Origin: Brucepastera parasyntrophica
GTDB taxonomy: Bacteria > Spirochaetota > Spirochaetia > Treponematales > Treponemataceae
Assembly (NCBI RefSeq): GCF_022376835.1
Contig: NZ_CP084606.1
Coordinates: 2,040,501 to 2,104,500 of the forward strand
Reading direction: 5' to 3'
Length of the DNA stretch: 64,000 nt
Shown: piece by piece, positions 51,559-59,808 of the stretch
Position numbering within the stretch: the first letter of the stretch is position 1
Layout: each line of letters starts with the position of its first letter
Made by a program: the position numbers and the translations under genes
Notes under the pieces: model-generated
Database searches by the model: none
What the model saw: only the letters and a program-made list of their open reading frames with translations
Told to the model about the DNA's origin: nothing

Positions 51559-52068
51559 ATGCCTGATACAAAACTCCTTGATTCTGCCCGGAGGCAGCTT
51601 GGAGCTTCTTTTGCCATGCTGGAATATCATGTTGAAAACTGTCCTGACGATTTATGGAATACCTCAAAGGCCGGTTTTTTATTCTGGCAGCAGTTATTGC
51701 ATACAATCGCCGGGATATTTTTCTGGATGAGGGACGGAGACCTTCCCTTTAATGAACCCTTCCCGGACAGAAAGGTGTATCCCGAACTCGAGGGTATTCC
51801 TGAAGATTTGATTACGCGGCAGGAAATGAAGGAATATTGCGCGGAGGCGAAAAAACAGGCGGAAGCTTTCTTCGCGGGAAAAGATGATCCCTGGCTCGCG
51901 CAGCCTTCCGCGATATACGGGGAAATCATAAATCTTGACGCGGTCTTTATGCAGATCCGCCATATTCAATATCATGTCGGACACTGCGACGCCATCTTAC
52001 GCGAAGCCGGAAGGCCGGTGGGCGAGTGGCAGGATTACTACGGCCCGCAGACTGATTCCGCCGGATAA
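51559..52068 (+). CDS. DinB-family protein
   Basis: A 169-residue four-helix DinB-like protein. The three metal-ligand histidines fit LLHTIAGIFFWMRDGD and QIRHIQYHVGHCDAILREAG. DinB proteins are often thiol-dependent transferases or uncharacterised stress proteins. ATG 51559 follows GAGGAGG; it lies 20 bases after the kinase gene and is probably co-transcribed. Confidence 0.85.
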   Translation: MPDTKLLDSARRQLGASFAMLEYHVENCPDDLWNTSKAGFLFWQQLLHTIAGIFFWMRDGDLPFNEPFPDRKVYPELEGIPEDLITRQEMKEYCAEAKKQAEAFFAGKDDPWLAQPSAIYGEIINLDAVFMQIRHIQYHVGHCDAILREAGRPVGEWQDYYGPQTDSAG

Positions 52069-52108
52069 AATCCTGATCCCGAAATCTGTCCCGGAATATG
52101 TGCGCCTT

Positions 52109-52155
52109 CTATCGTATAGTGATACGATAGCCGATACGATGGACTATCGTATCGG
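52109..52155. repeat. Tandem hairpins with interchangeable arms
   Basis: CTATCGTAT-agtg-ATACGATAG (52109-52130) and CCGATACGAT-ggact-ATCGTATCGG (52131-52155). Because both use the same core (ATCGTAT/ATACGAT), the first left arm can also pair with the second unit. It lies 40 bases after the DinB gene and is probably its transcript end. Confidence 0.6.
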
Positions 52156-52215
52156 CCTGATCTCCGGTTAACCCTGCCGCCTGCTGACGTCGCAGCGTAA
52201 ACATGTTGTCAGATG

Positions 52216-52372
52216 CACTGCGGTTTGTTTATTCGCGGCGAAGGCTTAATCAGCCTGCGGCTGGTTCTGTAAGGTATGTAATGGCCGCTACCGCGACCTG
52301 CGAATACCCCAGACCAAAGGTCTGCAGCTCTTCGAGCTGACTGCTCTGAAGCGGAGTATTTTATTTCCATGT
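52216..52372. mobile_element. MITE-like element, copy 2
   Basis: Ends match copy 1: TTTATTCGCGGCGAAGG at the left and GCGGAGTATTTTATTT at the right. The middle has diverged or been replaced (GACCAAAGGTCTGCAGC hairpins). It truncates or abuts a small open frame to its right. Confidence 0.6.
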
Positions 52373-52498
52373 TATATCTTTATTTATCGTTTCTATATAT
52401 ATTTCTAAACTTTCTTTCTCATATTCAGCAATTAATTTATAGAAATCTTCTTTCTCATTTTCCCGCTGCCATTTTTCTATTGCATCAAGATATTTCAC
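52361..52498 (-). CDS. Short open frame ending in the MITE-like element
   Basis: Possible 45-residue peptide from GTG 52498 (VKYLDAIEKWQRENEKEDFY ... TINKDITWK), highly charged and helical, from AT-rich DNA unlike its neighbours. Its stop codon is supplied by the right end of the MITE-like element, so it may be a gene cut short. It overlaps the EAL gene end by 14 bases. Expression is unproven. Confidence 0.3.
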   Translation of the reverse strand: MKYLDAIEKWQRENEKEDFYKLIAEYEKESLEIYIETINKDITWK

Positions 52499-53744
52499 CC
52501 GATGCTGTTCTGATTGCTTCTTCAAGGAAGTCTATGCACAGAATATACTCCCGCTCCGGATGTTCCATTTTTACGGAAAAGGTCCGGCACAGATTTCCCG
52601 AAGCCAGAGACAGGTATACATCGGTAAGATATTGCTGCACACCAAGGGCTTCGAAGCAGATGTAATAGGCTTTCAGGGAGTGGTTGGAACCTTTTTTTGC
52701 CGGAGAAAAAATGCAGGGCAGCGATTTTAATGAGAAAAATGATGAAAAAATTGTTTCCGAAAGCTGGGTCCCCTGGGCGTCCAGAAGATAAATACATTCG
52801 ATTTCGGGATTTATGGCAATAAACTCCTGGAAAACCTGTTTCATTGAATCAAAATTGTCCGGATTTATCTGCTTAACGAGCCAGTCCGCGAGGATTTTTA
52901 CATCTCCGGTAAGCCTCCGCTTTGAACGCAGCGAGGCGAGAGATGATTTATGAATATAAGACCGCATTTCGTCTATTGTTTCCAGGGTTTTTTCTTCCAG
53001 CTTTTGCAGATTCGGAGACGGTTTCGCTATCGCGAAACCCTGAAAAAGATCGACTCCCAGCAAATGACAGGTTTCGATTTCTTCAAGGGTTTCAACGCCT
53101 TCGGCAAGACAGAGGGAACCTGTCATTTCCGCAAGCAAATGGATTGACTTCAGAATGGACTGCCGGTAACTGTCATGGGCGATCCCTGAAATGATATTGC
53201 GGTCAATCTTTATAATATCGGGATGGATTTGAATAAGCCGTTCGAGATTTGAGTGTTCGCAGCCGAAGTCATCGATAACAATCAGAAAGCCCGAATCCCT
53301 GTAATGGTTTACAAAGTTTATCAGATCCATGACGGACTGGGCCCGGGACTCAATCAGTTCAAGACCTATATAATGGGGGTCAAAGCCCATTTTGTTGGTC
53401 ATAATGTTGATGTGGGGCCTTTCCGTATCACTGGAACTGATTATTGCCGTGTTAATATTCATGAACATGAGTGCGGTTGATTTGTTTTTGAATGTACTGA
53501 ATGTTTCAAGAGCTTTTTTCTGGCAGAGTCTGTCCAGTTCGACGGATACGGTTTCTTTTTCCGCCCTTTCAAAAAGCTGCGCGGGCTGGATCAGGGTATC
53601 GGTTTCAGGGACCACGCCGCGCACCAGGGCTTCATAGGCAAAAATGGTTCCCGTTTTCATGCTTACAATGGGCTGAAAGTAGGTTGTTATGTGTTCGTTT
53701 TCTATAATTTCCTGAAGAACAAAGTCAGTACACGATTCAATCAT
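52485..53744 (-). CDS. EAL-domain c-di-GMP phosphodiesterase
   Basis: 419 residues. The EAL domain comes first: FQPIVSMKTGTIFAYEALVRG, GLELIESRAQ, VIDDFGCEHSNLERL, DIIKIDRNIISGI, LAEGVETLEEI and FQGFAIAKPSP, so the metal and catalytic residues appear intact. The C-terminal 170 residues (NPDNFDSMKQVFQEFIAINP, CIYLLDAQGTQLSETIF) resemble a PDC/cache-like sensor without membrane anchors, known from similar EAL proteins. It likely degrades c-di-GMP in response to a cytoplasmic signal. TATACT lies 9 bases before ATG. It is the only clear c-di-GMP enzyme here, together with the degenerate HD-GYP protein. Confidence 0.93.
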   Translation of the reverse strand: MIESCTDFVLQEIIENEHITTYFQPIVSMKTGTIFAYEALVRGVVPETDTLIQPAQLFERAEKETVSVELDRLCQKKALETFSTFKNKSTALMFMNINTAIISSSDTERPHINIMTNKMGFDPHYIGLELIESRAQSVMDLINFVNHYRDSGFLIVIDDFGCEHSNLERLIQIHPDIIKIDRNIISGIAHDSYRQSILKSIHLLAEMTGSLCLAEGVETLEEIETCHLLGVDLFQGFAIAKPSPNLQKLEEKTLETIDEMRSYIHKSSLASLRSKRRLTGDVKILADWLVKQINPDNFDSMKQVFQEFIAINPEIECIYLLDAQGTQLSETIFSSFFSLKSLPCIFSPAKKGSNHSLKAYYICFEALGVQQYLTDVYLSLASGNLCRTFSVKMEHPEREYILCIDFLEEAIRTASGEIS

Positions 53745-53969
53745 AGTATGCTAAGTATAACAGCTTTTTGTTTACTCGTATATACCAAAAATTCAGATTT
53801 CGAACTAAACACGGGCCGGTTTTCCGGGTTTTTACTTTGTGAAAATAAGGCGGGCTGTCCGGTTGATACTTGTGCTTCAGTGGCTATATACTTTCAGATA
53901 AGCAGTATTATATGTGTTTTTCAGAGGAAGCTGTCTGAAAGGCATTGACTTTAGAGAGGATACCGATAA

Positions 53970-54734
53970 ATGAAACTGGGAATAATCGGGGCGGAGAAAC
54001 AGGAAGTTGATTTACTGGTCAAGGCCCTTTCCGGGCCGGAAGGGGCCGCCAGGAAACGGAAAGCGGGTGCTTTTGAGTTTTTTGAGGGGAATCTGCGCGG
54101 GTGTCCCGCTGTTGTCGTTCTCAGCGGGATCGGCAAGGTGAACGCTGCGATCTGTACCCAGACCCTGATCCTCAATTTTAATCCTGATTATATTATCAAT
54201 ACGGGATCGGCGGGAGGGCTTGCGGCGGGTCTTGCCGTACTCGATATGATTGTTTCTGCGGATGCTGTGCAGCATGATGTTGATGCCGTCTTTTTCGGTT
54301 ATAAACCGGGCCAGGTACCGGGGACCGGTTCACCATTTTTCACGGCGGATGCTTTCCTGAGAAAAGCCGCTCTGTCCGCATTCGGGAAAGTGATGGATTC
54401 GGAATCTTGCAGGGCCCATATGCGGTTACCGGAAGGGACTTCACCGAAGATTATTGAAGGGCGCATCGCTTCCGGGGATGTTTTTGTTTCGGCCGCCGAC
54501 ACCAGGAATAAAATAATTGATCTGTTTCACCCTGCCTGTGTTGAAATGGAGGGCGCCGCGATCGCACAGGTATGCAGTGTAAACAGTGTGCCTTTTGTTA
54601 TTCTCCGCTGTGTTTCCGATCTCGCGGGGGAAAACGCGAATATGTCCTATGAAAGTTTTTCCCGGTTTGCCTCGGACATAAGCGCCCATGTAGTAATGGC
54701 AATTGCGGAAGGATTGAAGGAGGAACAGAAATGA
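53970..54734 (+). CDS. mtnN: 5'-methylthioadenosine/S-adenosylhomocysteine nucleosidase
   Basis: Cleaves adenine from SAH and MTA, providing S-ribosylhomocysteine to LuxS. 254 residues with VVVLSGIGKVNAAICTQTLI, NTGSAGGLAAGLAVLDMIVS, VEMEGAAIAQVCSVNSVPF (the catalytic glutamate) and LRCVSDLAGENA. AGAGGAT is 7 bases before ATG. Its stop overlaps the luxS start by 4 bases, so the activated-methyl cycle enzymes are coupled. Confidence 0.95.
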   Translation: MKLGIIGAEKQEVDLLVKALSGPEGAARKRKAGAFEFFEGNLRGCPAVVVLSGIGKVNAAICTQTLILNFNPDYIINTGSAGGLAAGLAVLDMIVSADAVQHDVDAVFFGYKPGQVPGTGSPFFTADAFLRKAALSAFGKVMDSESCRAHMRLPEGTSPKIIEGRIASGDVFVSAADTRNKIIDLFHPACVEMEGAAIAQVCSVNSVPFVILRCVSDLAGENANMSYESFSRFASDISAHVVMAIAEGLKEEQK

Positions 54735-55204
54735 AAGAATCCAGGAATGTTGAAAGTTTTGCGCTCGACCATACCAAGGTCAGGGCGCCCTATGTCCGTC
54801 TGGCGGGAAAAAAAACCGGACCGAATGGAGACATTGTTACCAAGTTTGATATACGGTTTTGCCAGCCCAACGAAGAGTTCATGACTACCGGAGGTATCCA
54901 TACACTTGAACATCTGATGGCGGAATATATCCGGGATGAAATCGACGGGGTTATTGATCTTTCTCCCATGGGATGCAGGACCGGTTTTTATTTTACCGTT
55001 TTCGGCGGCCGGGATGAAGAATATATCGCGGAAAAAATAAGGAATGTTCTGGTAAAGGTGGCCGCCTGGCCGGAGACAGAAGAGGTCCCCGGCGTTGATC
55101 CCGTAATGTGCGGGAATTACCGGGATCACAATCTTTCCGACGCAAAAGCCTGGGCCGCGAAATGGGTCGAAGGAATAGACAACAAGGGCTGGCAGTGTTT
55201 TTGA
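54731..55204 (+). CDS. luxS: S-ribosylhomocysteine lyase (LuxS)
   Basis: Makes homocysteine and the AI-2 precursor DPD. 157 residues with the metal motif HTLEHLMAEYI (HxxEH), the third ligand H129-region NYRDHNL, and the active cysteine in LSPMGCRTGFYF. GGAGG is 8 bases before ATG. Second in the pfs-luxS operon. An array of hairpins follows. Confidence 0.97.
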   Translation: MKESRNVESFALDHTKVRAPYVRLAGKKTGPNGDIVTKFDIRFCQPNEEFMTTGGIHTLEHLMAEYIRDEIDGVIDLSPMGCRTGFYFTVFGGRDEEYIAEKIRNVLVKVAAWPETEEVPGVDPVMCGNYRDHNLSDAKAWAAKWVEGIDNKGWQCF

Positions 55205-55250
55205 CAAGCCTGTCCCATGTATGCCTTCCTGTTCCGGGACAGGAAGAGGA

Positions 55251-55403
55251 TTCTTACACATAGCAATGTGTAAGAAATATAAGTTTTACACATCATATTG
55301 TGTAAAACTTATACTCTGTATATTTTGGTGTGCAGAATTTGTCTCTGTTTACACATGCTTATGTGTAGAAATTCCATATTTCACACATTATGATGTGTAA
55401 AAA
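55251..55403. repeat. Array of four ACACAT-family hairpins between luxS and ALDH genes
   Basis: TTCTTACACAT-agca-ATGTGTAAGAA (55251-55276); ATAAGTTTTACACA-tcatat-TGTGTAAAACTTAT (55279-55312, 14-bp stem); TACACAT-gctt-ATGTGTA (55350-55367); ACACAT-tatg-ATGTGT (55383-55398). They fill the gap between convergent genes and contain no coding frame. They may be bidirectional terminators or protein sites. Confidence 0.85.
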
Positions 55404-55435
55404 CCGGGACGGTAAATACCCTCTTTCTCTGTCTG

Positions 55436-56836
55436 CTAAAAAAACTTCCTGAACTTTTTATATTTGCCGGCAAACGGCGCGTAACGCAGCGGCACATCGA
55501 GTCTCAGGGATTTTTCGATAACAGGCTTCATCCGTGAAAAGGTTTCAAAGCTGGTTTTGCCGTGATAGCTTCCGATGCCGCTTTCACCTGTTCCGCCGAA
55601 GGGTAGTGAATGCGAGGCTATATGCATGACCGTGTCATTTATACAGCCGCCTCCGAAGGGTATCAGGTTCAGGAATCTTTTTGCCTGTTTTTTGTCTGTC
55701 GTAAAAATATACAGGGCAAGCGGCCGCGGACGCTGGAGGATAGTATTGATTATTGCGTCTTCATCATTCCATGTAAGGATGGGGATGACCGGCCCGAATA
55801 TTTCTTCTTCCATAACCTTGTCCGTCCAGGAAGTCCCTTTTATAATTGCCGGTTCAATGCGCAGGGTGTCGGGATCGGAACGTCCTCCGGTAACCGTATG
55901 GGTTTTCCGGGCGTCATCGATAAGTCCGGTAAGCCTGTCAAAATGGTTCCGGTTAATAATATGCGGGAATTCAGGGTTTTTGTGCGGCTCCGCGCCGTAA
56001 AACTTTTCAATATATTCCTGCACCTTTGAAATAAAGGTATCCTGAATATCTTCATGTACGAGGAAATAATCAGGGGCAATGCAGGTCTGTCCGGAATTGA
56101 TGCATTTCCCCCATGCCGCCCGTTTCGCGGAAAGATCAATATTCGCGGTTTTGCCGATAATACAGGGGCTTTTCCCTCCCAGTTCCAGAGTAACCGGCGT
56201 CGGGAATTTCGCGGCGCTTTCCATTACAAATTTTCCCACGGTAGTGCTGCCGGTAAAAAAGATATAATCAAAGTGCTGTTTAAGCAGGTCCTGATTAACG
56301 TCCCTGCCTCCTCCGACCGCGGCTATATATTCCGGAGGAAAGGTTTTTCCGATAAGGTCTATAAGGACCTGGGAGGTGGCCGCTGAATACGCCGACGGTT
56401 TTATGATCGCTGTATTGCCCGCGGCGATCGCGCCGGCAAGCGGGGTAAGGGTCAGCTGGAGGGGATAATTCCACGGCGACATGATAAGGCATACTCCATG
56501 CGGATCATGATATACCTTTGCCTTTGACGGAAAGTTGAGCAGCCCCGCACTCCTTTTTGAGGCCTTTGTCCAGCGGGAAACATTTTTTATCATCTGTTTT
56601 ATTTCCGTCGATAAAATCAGGATTTCCGTTGAGAAGGATTCAAAATCGGATTTCCCGAGATCTGTCCGGAGCGCTTCCAGAATCTGAGGTTCGTATGCGG
56701 TCAGCGCATTGTACAGTTTTTTCAGATTTTCAATTCTGAATGAAACAGGCCTTGTCGCACCGCTGTTAAAAAAGGAACGCTGCATGGCTACCAGTTCGGC
56801 TGATGCTGCGGGACCGGATGATTTTCTGTCTGTCAT
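55436..56836 (-). CDS. Aldehyde dehydrogenase (class 3-like)
   Basis: Oxidises aldehydes with NAD(P). 466 residues: MSPWNYPLQLTLTPLAGAIA, FTGSTTVGKFVMESAAK, LELGGKSPCIIGK (catalytic glutamate region), and NSGQTCIAPDYFLVHED with the catalytic cysteine; FGGTGESGIGSYHGKTSFE ends the domain. The C-terminus YAPFAGKYKKFRKFF resembles class 3 enzymes acting on fatty or aromatic aldehydes. The ATG overlaps the stop of the aminopeptidase gene by 4 bases. Substrate unknown. Confidence 0.93.
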   Translation of the reverse strand: MTDRKSSGPAASAELVAMQRSFFNSGATRPVSFRIENLKKLYNALTAYEPQILEALRTDLGKSDFESFSTEILILSTEIKQMIKNVSRWTKASKRSAGLLNFPSKAKVYHDPHGVCLIMSPWNYPLQLTLTPLAGAIAAGNTAIIKPSAYSAATSQVLIDLIGKTFPPEYIAAVGGGRDVNQDLLKQHFDYIFFTGSTTVGKFVMESAAKFPTPVTLELGGKSPCIIGKTANIDLSAKRAAWGKCINSGQTCIAPDYFLVHEDIQDTFISKVQEYIEKFYGAEPHKNPEFPHIINRNHFDRLTGLIDDARKTHTVTGGRSDPDTLRIEPAIIKGTSWTDKVMEEEIFGPVIPILTWNDEDAIINTILQRPRPLALYIFTTDKKQAKRFLNLIPFGGGCINDTVMHIASHSLPFGGTGESGIGSYHGKTSFETFSRMKPVIEKSLRLDVPLRYAPFAGKYKKFRKFF

Positions 56837-57957
56837 AAAATATCTCCAAAGGGTGCGGCAAGGACGCCGTTTTTTTCGATTACAATATTTTTACCGTTCG
56901 GGTGGTTTACCGTAATTGTCGGGTTCCGGACCAGGCAGTCCAGATGAATCATTGCTTCCGCGTCGTTATCATAGTTGCTGCCTATGGCAAAATGACAGGT
57001 ATGAAAAGCCTTTTCATCTTCCAGCATATTTCCGCTGATTTTCGCGGCCGGGTTCAGACCGATGCCGAGTTCTCCGAGTCCCCTGGCGTTTTCCGCGTAT
57101 GACTCGCCTTCGCCTTTCCCGAGCTTTCCTTCCGCTTCAAATTCCCTGGCTTTTTTTTCACCTTCTTCAATTGAATTGCGGAGCAGTTCGGCTTCCTTTC
57201 CCCCGCTTATTCCGGTAATATAGCCCTGCTCGAAGACTACCTTCACCGGTGTTTTTGTTATTATATCTCCGCTGTTAAGGCTGATTGATCCGTCAAACAC
57301 AATAACCCCTTCGCTTTTTCCGGGAAGCGGGCTGATAAAAACTTCCCCCGCCGGGATATTTCCTCCGCTCCCGCCTTCGGTAAAATTACCGTCATCGCTC
57401 ATGGGGAGGCGGCCGGTAACCGGTACCGTTATGTCGGTTCCTCCGGGAGCCGTTACCCTGATGGATTCAGCGCCGGTCATTGCTTCGCAGATAGCCGCAC
57501 ACCGTCTTTGCAATTGTTTGTAATTTATGCCGGCGGTCCGCCGGAACATGTCCACCGTAATTCCGGGAGTCCAGATTGCCCTGAGCGTTTTTTTCTCATC
57601 CATCAGATAATGGAAAATATGATCGATTTTCCGTCCATCTGCTCCGATAAAAGGTTTGCCGATATGCTCGCGGTCTTTCCCCATCTTGTTGCCCGAAATT
57701 GAAGCACAGACTTCCGGATTTGAGCCAAAGGCGGCAAGCGCGCACTGGTTGGCAAAATCGAGCTGGGTTTTTTCCGGCTGTATTACAATGGTTGCTTCCG
57801 CGCCGATTTTCAGGGCCGCGTCATACAGGGCTTTGCTTATTTGATGTACATCTTTTTCACTGTTGGTGAGAATTAAAAACTGTTCCCCTTTTTTCAGACC
57901 GAGGACTTCGGTAATAACAATCTGTGCGGATTGAACAATGCTGTGTGAATGCTTCAT
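56833..57957 (-). CDS. M29-family (thermophilic) aminopeptidase-like metallopeptidase
   Basis: 374 residues. Metal-ligand segments fit family M29: GGNIPAGEVFISPLPGKSEG, ELGIGLNPAAKIS and HTCHFAIGSNYDNDAEAMIH with LDCL. The N-terminal domain (LGLKKGEQFLILTNSEKDVH) is the nucleotide-like fold seen in this group. It should trim N-terminal residues from peptides in the cytoplasm. Start ATG 57957 comes 6 bases after a -10 box. It is first in an operon with the aldehyde dehydrogenase. Confidence 0.88.
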   Translation of the reverse strand: MKHSHSIVQSAQIVITEVLGLKKGEQFLILTNSEKDVHQISKALYDAALKIGAEATIVIQPEKTQLDFANQCALAAFGSNPEVCASISGNKMGKDREHIGKPFIGADGRKIDHIFHYLMDEKKTLRAIWTPGITVDMFRRTAGINYKQLQRRCAAICEAMTGAESIRVTAPGGTDITVPVTGRLPMSDDGNFTEGGSGGNIPAGEVFISPLPGKSEGVIVFDGSISLNSGDIITKTPVKVVFEQGYITGISGGKEAELLRNSIEEGEKKAREFEAEGKLGKGEGESYAENARGLGELGIGLNPAAKISGNMLEDEKAFHTCHFAIGSNYDNDAEAMIHLDCLVRNPTITVNHPNGKNIVIEKNGVLAAPFGDIL

Positions 57958-57963
57958 ATATAA

Positions 57964-57992
57964 ATTGTATTACCGCCGGTGTTAAAAGTCAA
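57964..57992 (-). promoter_or_regulatory. Promoter giving a leaderless aminopeptidase mRNA
   Basis: Minus strand TTGACT (57987-57992), 17-base spacer, TACAAT (57964-57969), then TTATAT and ATG. Good match to a sigma-70 promoter with no room for a leader. Confidence 0.72.
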
Positions 57993-58005
57993 ACGTATCT
58001 GATAT

Positions 58006-58035
58006 ATAGTCAAATAATCCAGATTATTTGACTAT
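58006..58035. promoter_or_regulatory. Palindrome between divergent aminopeptidase and rsmE genes
   Basis: ATAGTCAAATAATC-ca-GATTATTTGACTAT, a 14-bp perfect stem with a 2-base centre, 14 bases upstream of the aminopeptidase -35. Its shape (tiny centre, AT-rich) suits an operator more than a hairpin. Confidence 0.5.
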
Positions 58036-58049
58036 TTCCGATTATAAGA

Positions 58050-58103
58050 GTTTCTGATATAAAGAACTAGTTAATTCTTTATATCAGAAACCTAACTTAA
58101 AGG
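58050..58103 (+). repeat. Long hairpin followed by TTAAAGGAGTATA, copy 2
   Basis: GTTTCTGATATAAAGAA (58050-58066) pairs over 17 bp with 58075-58091, then AACTTAAAGGAGTATA follows. The copy at 48190-48241 (minus) has the same design. Here AAAGGAG is the ribosome site of rsmE, so the hairpin forms part of its leader. Confidence 0.7.
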
Positions 58104-58117
58104 AGTATAGTCTGGAT

Positions 58118-58843
58118 ATGAATATCATTTTGTTTGAAGATATTCCTTTTTTTCCGCGGAATGACGAGCGTTATCAGCATATAAAAAAAATTCTGAAAAA
58201 AAACGCGGGGGATTCTTTTTTTGCGGGAAAGGTCAACGGCGACTCCGGAACTGCCCGGATTACGGAGTTTGATGAAAAGGGATTGACATTCGAATTTATA
58301 TCCGAGCAGCCCTGCCGTCCGCTGTATCCGGTAATTCTCGTAATCGGGATTCCCCGGCCCATCCAGCTCAAACGGCTGCTCCGCGATGTTTCCAGTCTCG
58401 GTGTTTCCGCCGTATATTTGACCGGGACGGAACTCGGTGAAAAATCCTATCGTGAGTCACATTTATTCAATACCGACGCGGTACGCACAACCCTGATTGA
58501 GGGAGCGATGCAGTCCGGGTTTACCGCCCTGCCTGAATGCGAAGTTTTTCCGTCAGTAGCCGGAGTAACCGGCGGCATCGCGGAACGTTTCGCGGAAGCA
58601 GTGCCTGTTCTGCTCGATACGGTTTCTCCTGTCTGCACGCTTAATGATTTTAAGCTGCCCTCGCTTTCGGAAGCAAAGCCCCTTATCCTTGCGGTTGGCA
58701 GCGAGCGGGGCTGGACGGGCGCGGAGAGAAATCTTTTTTATTCCGCGGGTTATACGGTTTGTTCAATGGGGCCGAGAATTCTGAGGACGGAAACAGCCGC
58801 TGTTGCGGGCCTTGCTGTTATTCTCGCAAAGATTTGGAGCTAG
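58118..58843 (+). CDS. rsmE: 16S rRNA m3U1498 methyltransferase RsmE
   Basis: Methylates U1498 of 16S rRNA. 241 residues: an N-terminal PUA-like domain (FPRNDERYQHIKKILKKNAG), then the SPOUT knot with LILAVGSERGWTGAERNLFY and GPRILRTETAAVAGLAVI. The start follows an AAAGGAG 15 bases upstream, which is rather far, so the hairpin context may matter. Divergent from the aminopeptidase gene. Confidence 0.92.
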   Translation: MNIILFEDIPFFPRNDERYQHIKKILKKNAGDSFFAGKVNGDSGTARITEFDEKGLTFEFISEQPCRPLYPVILVIGIPRPIQLKRLLRDVSSLGVSAVYLTGTELGEKSYRESHLFNTDAVRTTLIEGAMQSGFTALPECEVFPSVAGVTGGIAERFAEAVPVLLDTVSPVCTLNDFKLPSLSEAKPLILAVGSERGWTGAERNLFYSAGYTVCSMGPRILRTETAAVAGLAVILAKIWS

Positions 58844-58933
58844 CAGAAATGTATATTATTTTCTGCTATACTATATTTGAAGTAACTCAGGGAAGGTTTA
58901 AGACCGCTTTGCGATTTTAAAAGGAAGGATAGT

Positions 58934-59719
58934 ATGAATCAGGATCAGATAAAAGATATGCTGCTCGGACTGGAAGATACCGGGCTTGAATTTTCAATAA
59001 CAATGACAGGCAAAAAGAGCCGCAAGGTAAACGGCCTGTACAAACCCGAAACTCATGAAATTCTTCTGCACAACAAGAATTTTGATGATGAAAACCAGCT
59101 GATATATACCGCCATACATGAGTATGCCCATCATCTCCAGTGCGAACTGAACGGCGGTCTCAATACGGGCCGCGCCCATACCGCGGCCTTTTGGGCCTGT
59201 TTTCATGATTTGCTGGAAAAAGCGGAAAAGAAGGGGCTGTATAAAATCGGTGTGGAAAAATCGGATGAACTTAAAGCCCTTACGGAAGAAATCCGTTCCA
59301 AATATCTGGCGGAAAACGGCCGGCTTATGAATGAGCTCGGGAAGCTCCTGACGCGGGCCCATGTGCTGTGCAGGGAGGCCGGCATCCGTTATGAAGACTA
59401 TATCGACAGGATTTTATGCCTCCCGCGTTCAGCTGCAAAGACCATGGTCAGAGTGAGTTCCCTGGATGTTAATCCTTCTCTCGGGTACGAGGCAATGAAA
59501 ATTGTTGCTTCACAGAAGACCCCGGAAAAAAGGGCCGCCGCCGAACAGCAGTTCCTTTCCCAGCGCAGTCCCGATACCATAAAAACAAATCTTTCCCGGA
59601 AAGAGGAAAATGACGATCCGAAAACCAAACTTGAAAAAGAAAAAAAGAGGCTGGAAAAAACAATCGCCCAGCTTACTGCCCGTCTTGAACATGTTGAACA
59701 GTCGCTTGCCAGCATATAG
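58934..59719 (+). CDS. Cytoplasmic HExxH metalloprotein of unknown function
   Basis: 261 residues. A zincin-like motif TAIHEYAHHLQCEL (HExxH) lies at about 63-67 after GKKSRKVNGLYKPETHEILL; the C-terminus is a coiled coil (KTKLEKEKKRLEKTIAQLTA). There is no signal peptide. It resembles the SprT/WLM type of metallopeptidases only in the motif, and I do not recognise the family. GGAAGGA precedes ATG. A strong terminator follows. Confidence 0.75.
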   Translation: MNQDQIKDMLLGLEDTGLEFSITMTGKKSRKVNGLYKPETHEILLHNKNFDDENQLIYTAIHEYAHHLQCELNGGLNTGRAHTAAFWACFHDLLEKAEKKGLYKIGVEKSDELKALTEEIRSKYLAENGRLMNELGKLLTRAHVLCREAGIRYEDYIDRILCLPRSAAKTMVRVSSLDVNPSLGYEAMKIVASQKTPEKRAAAEQQFLSQRSPDTIKTNLSRKEENDDPKTKLEKEKKRLEKTIAQLTARLEHVEQSLASI

Positions 59720-59733
59720 GCAAGGTCTAACCG

Positions 59734-59785
59734 AACGCAGGCCCGCGAACGATCACTTCGTTCGCGGGCCTGCGTTGTTTTTCTT
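59734..59785 (+). terminator. Terminator after the metalloprotein gene
   Basis: AACGCAGGCCCGCGAACGA paired with its complement across tcac, then TTGTTTTTC. A near 19-bp GC-rich stem with a T tract. Confidence 0.9.
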
Positions 59786-59808
59786 TTATATACAATAAAT
59801 ACTTTGAT

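Noticed and set aside
55251-55403. CRISPR array in the luxS-ALDH gap
   Set aside because: Units are palindromes with differing arms and irregular spacing; there are no conserved direct repeats with unique spacers and no cas genes.
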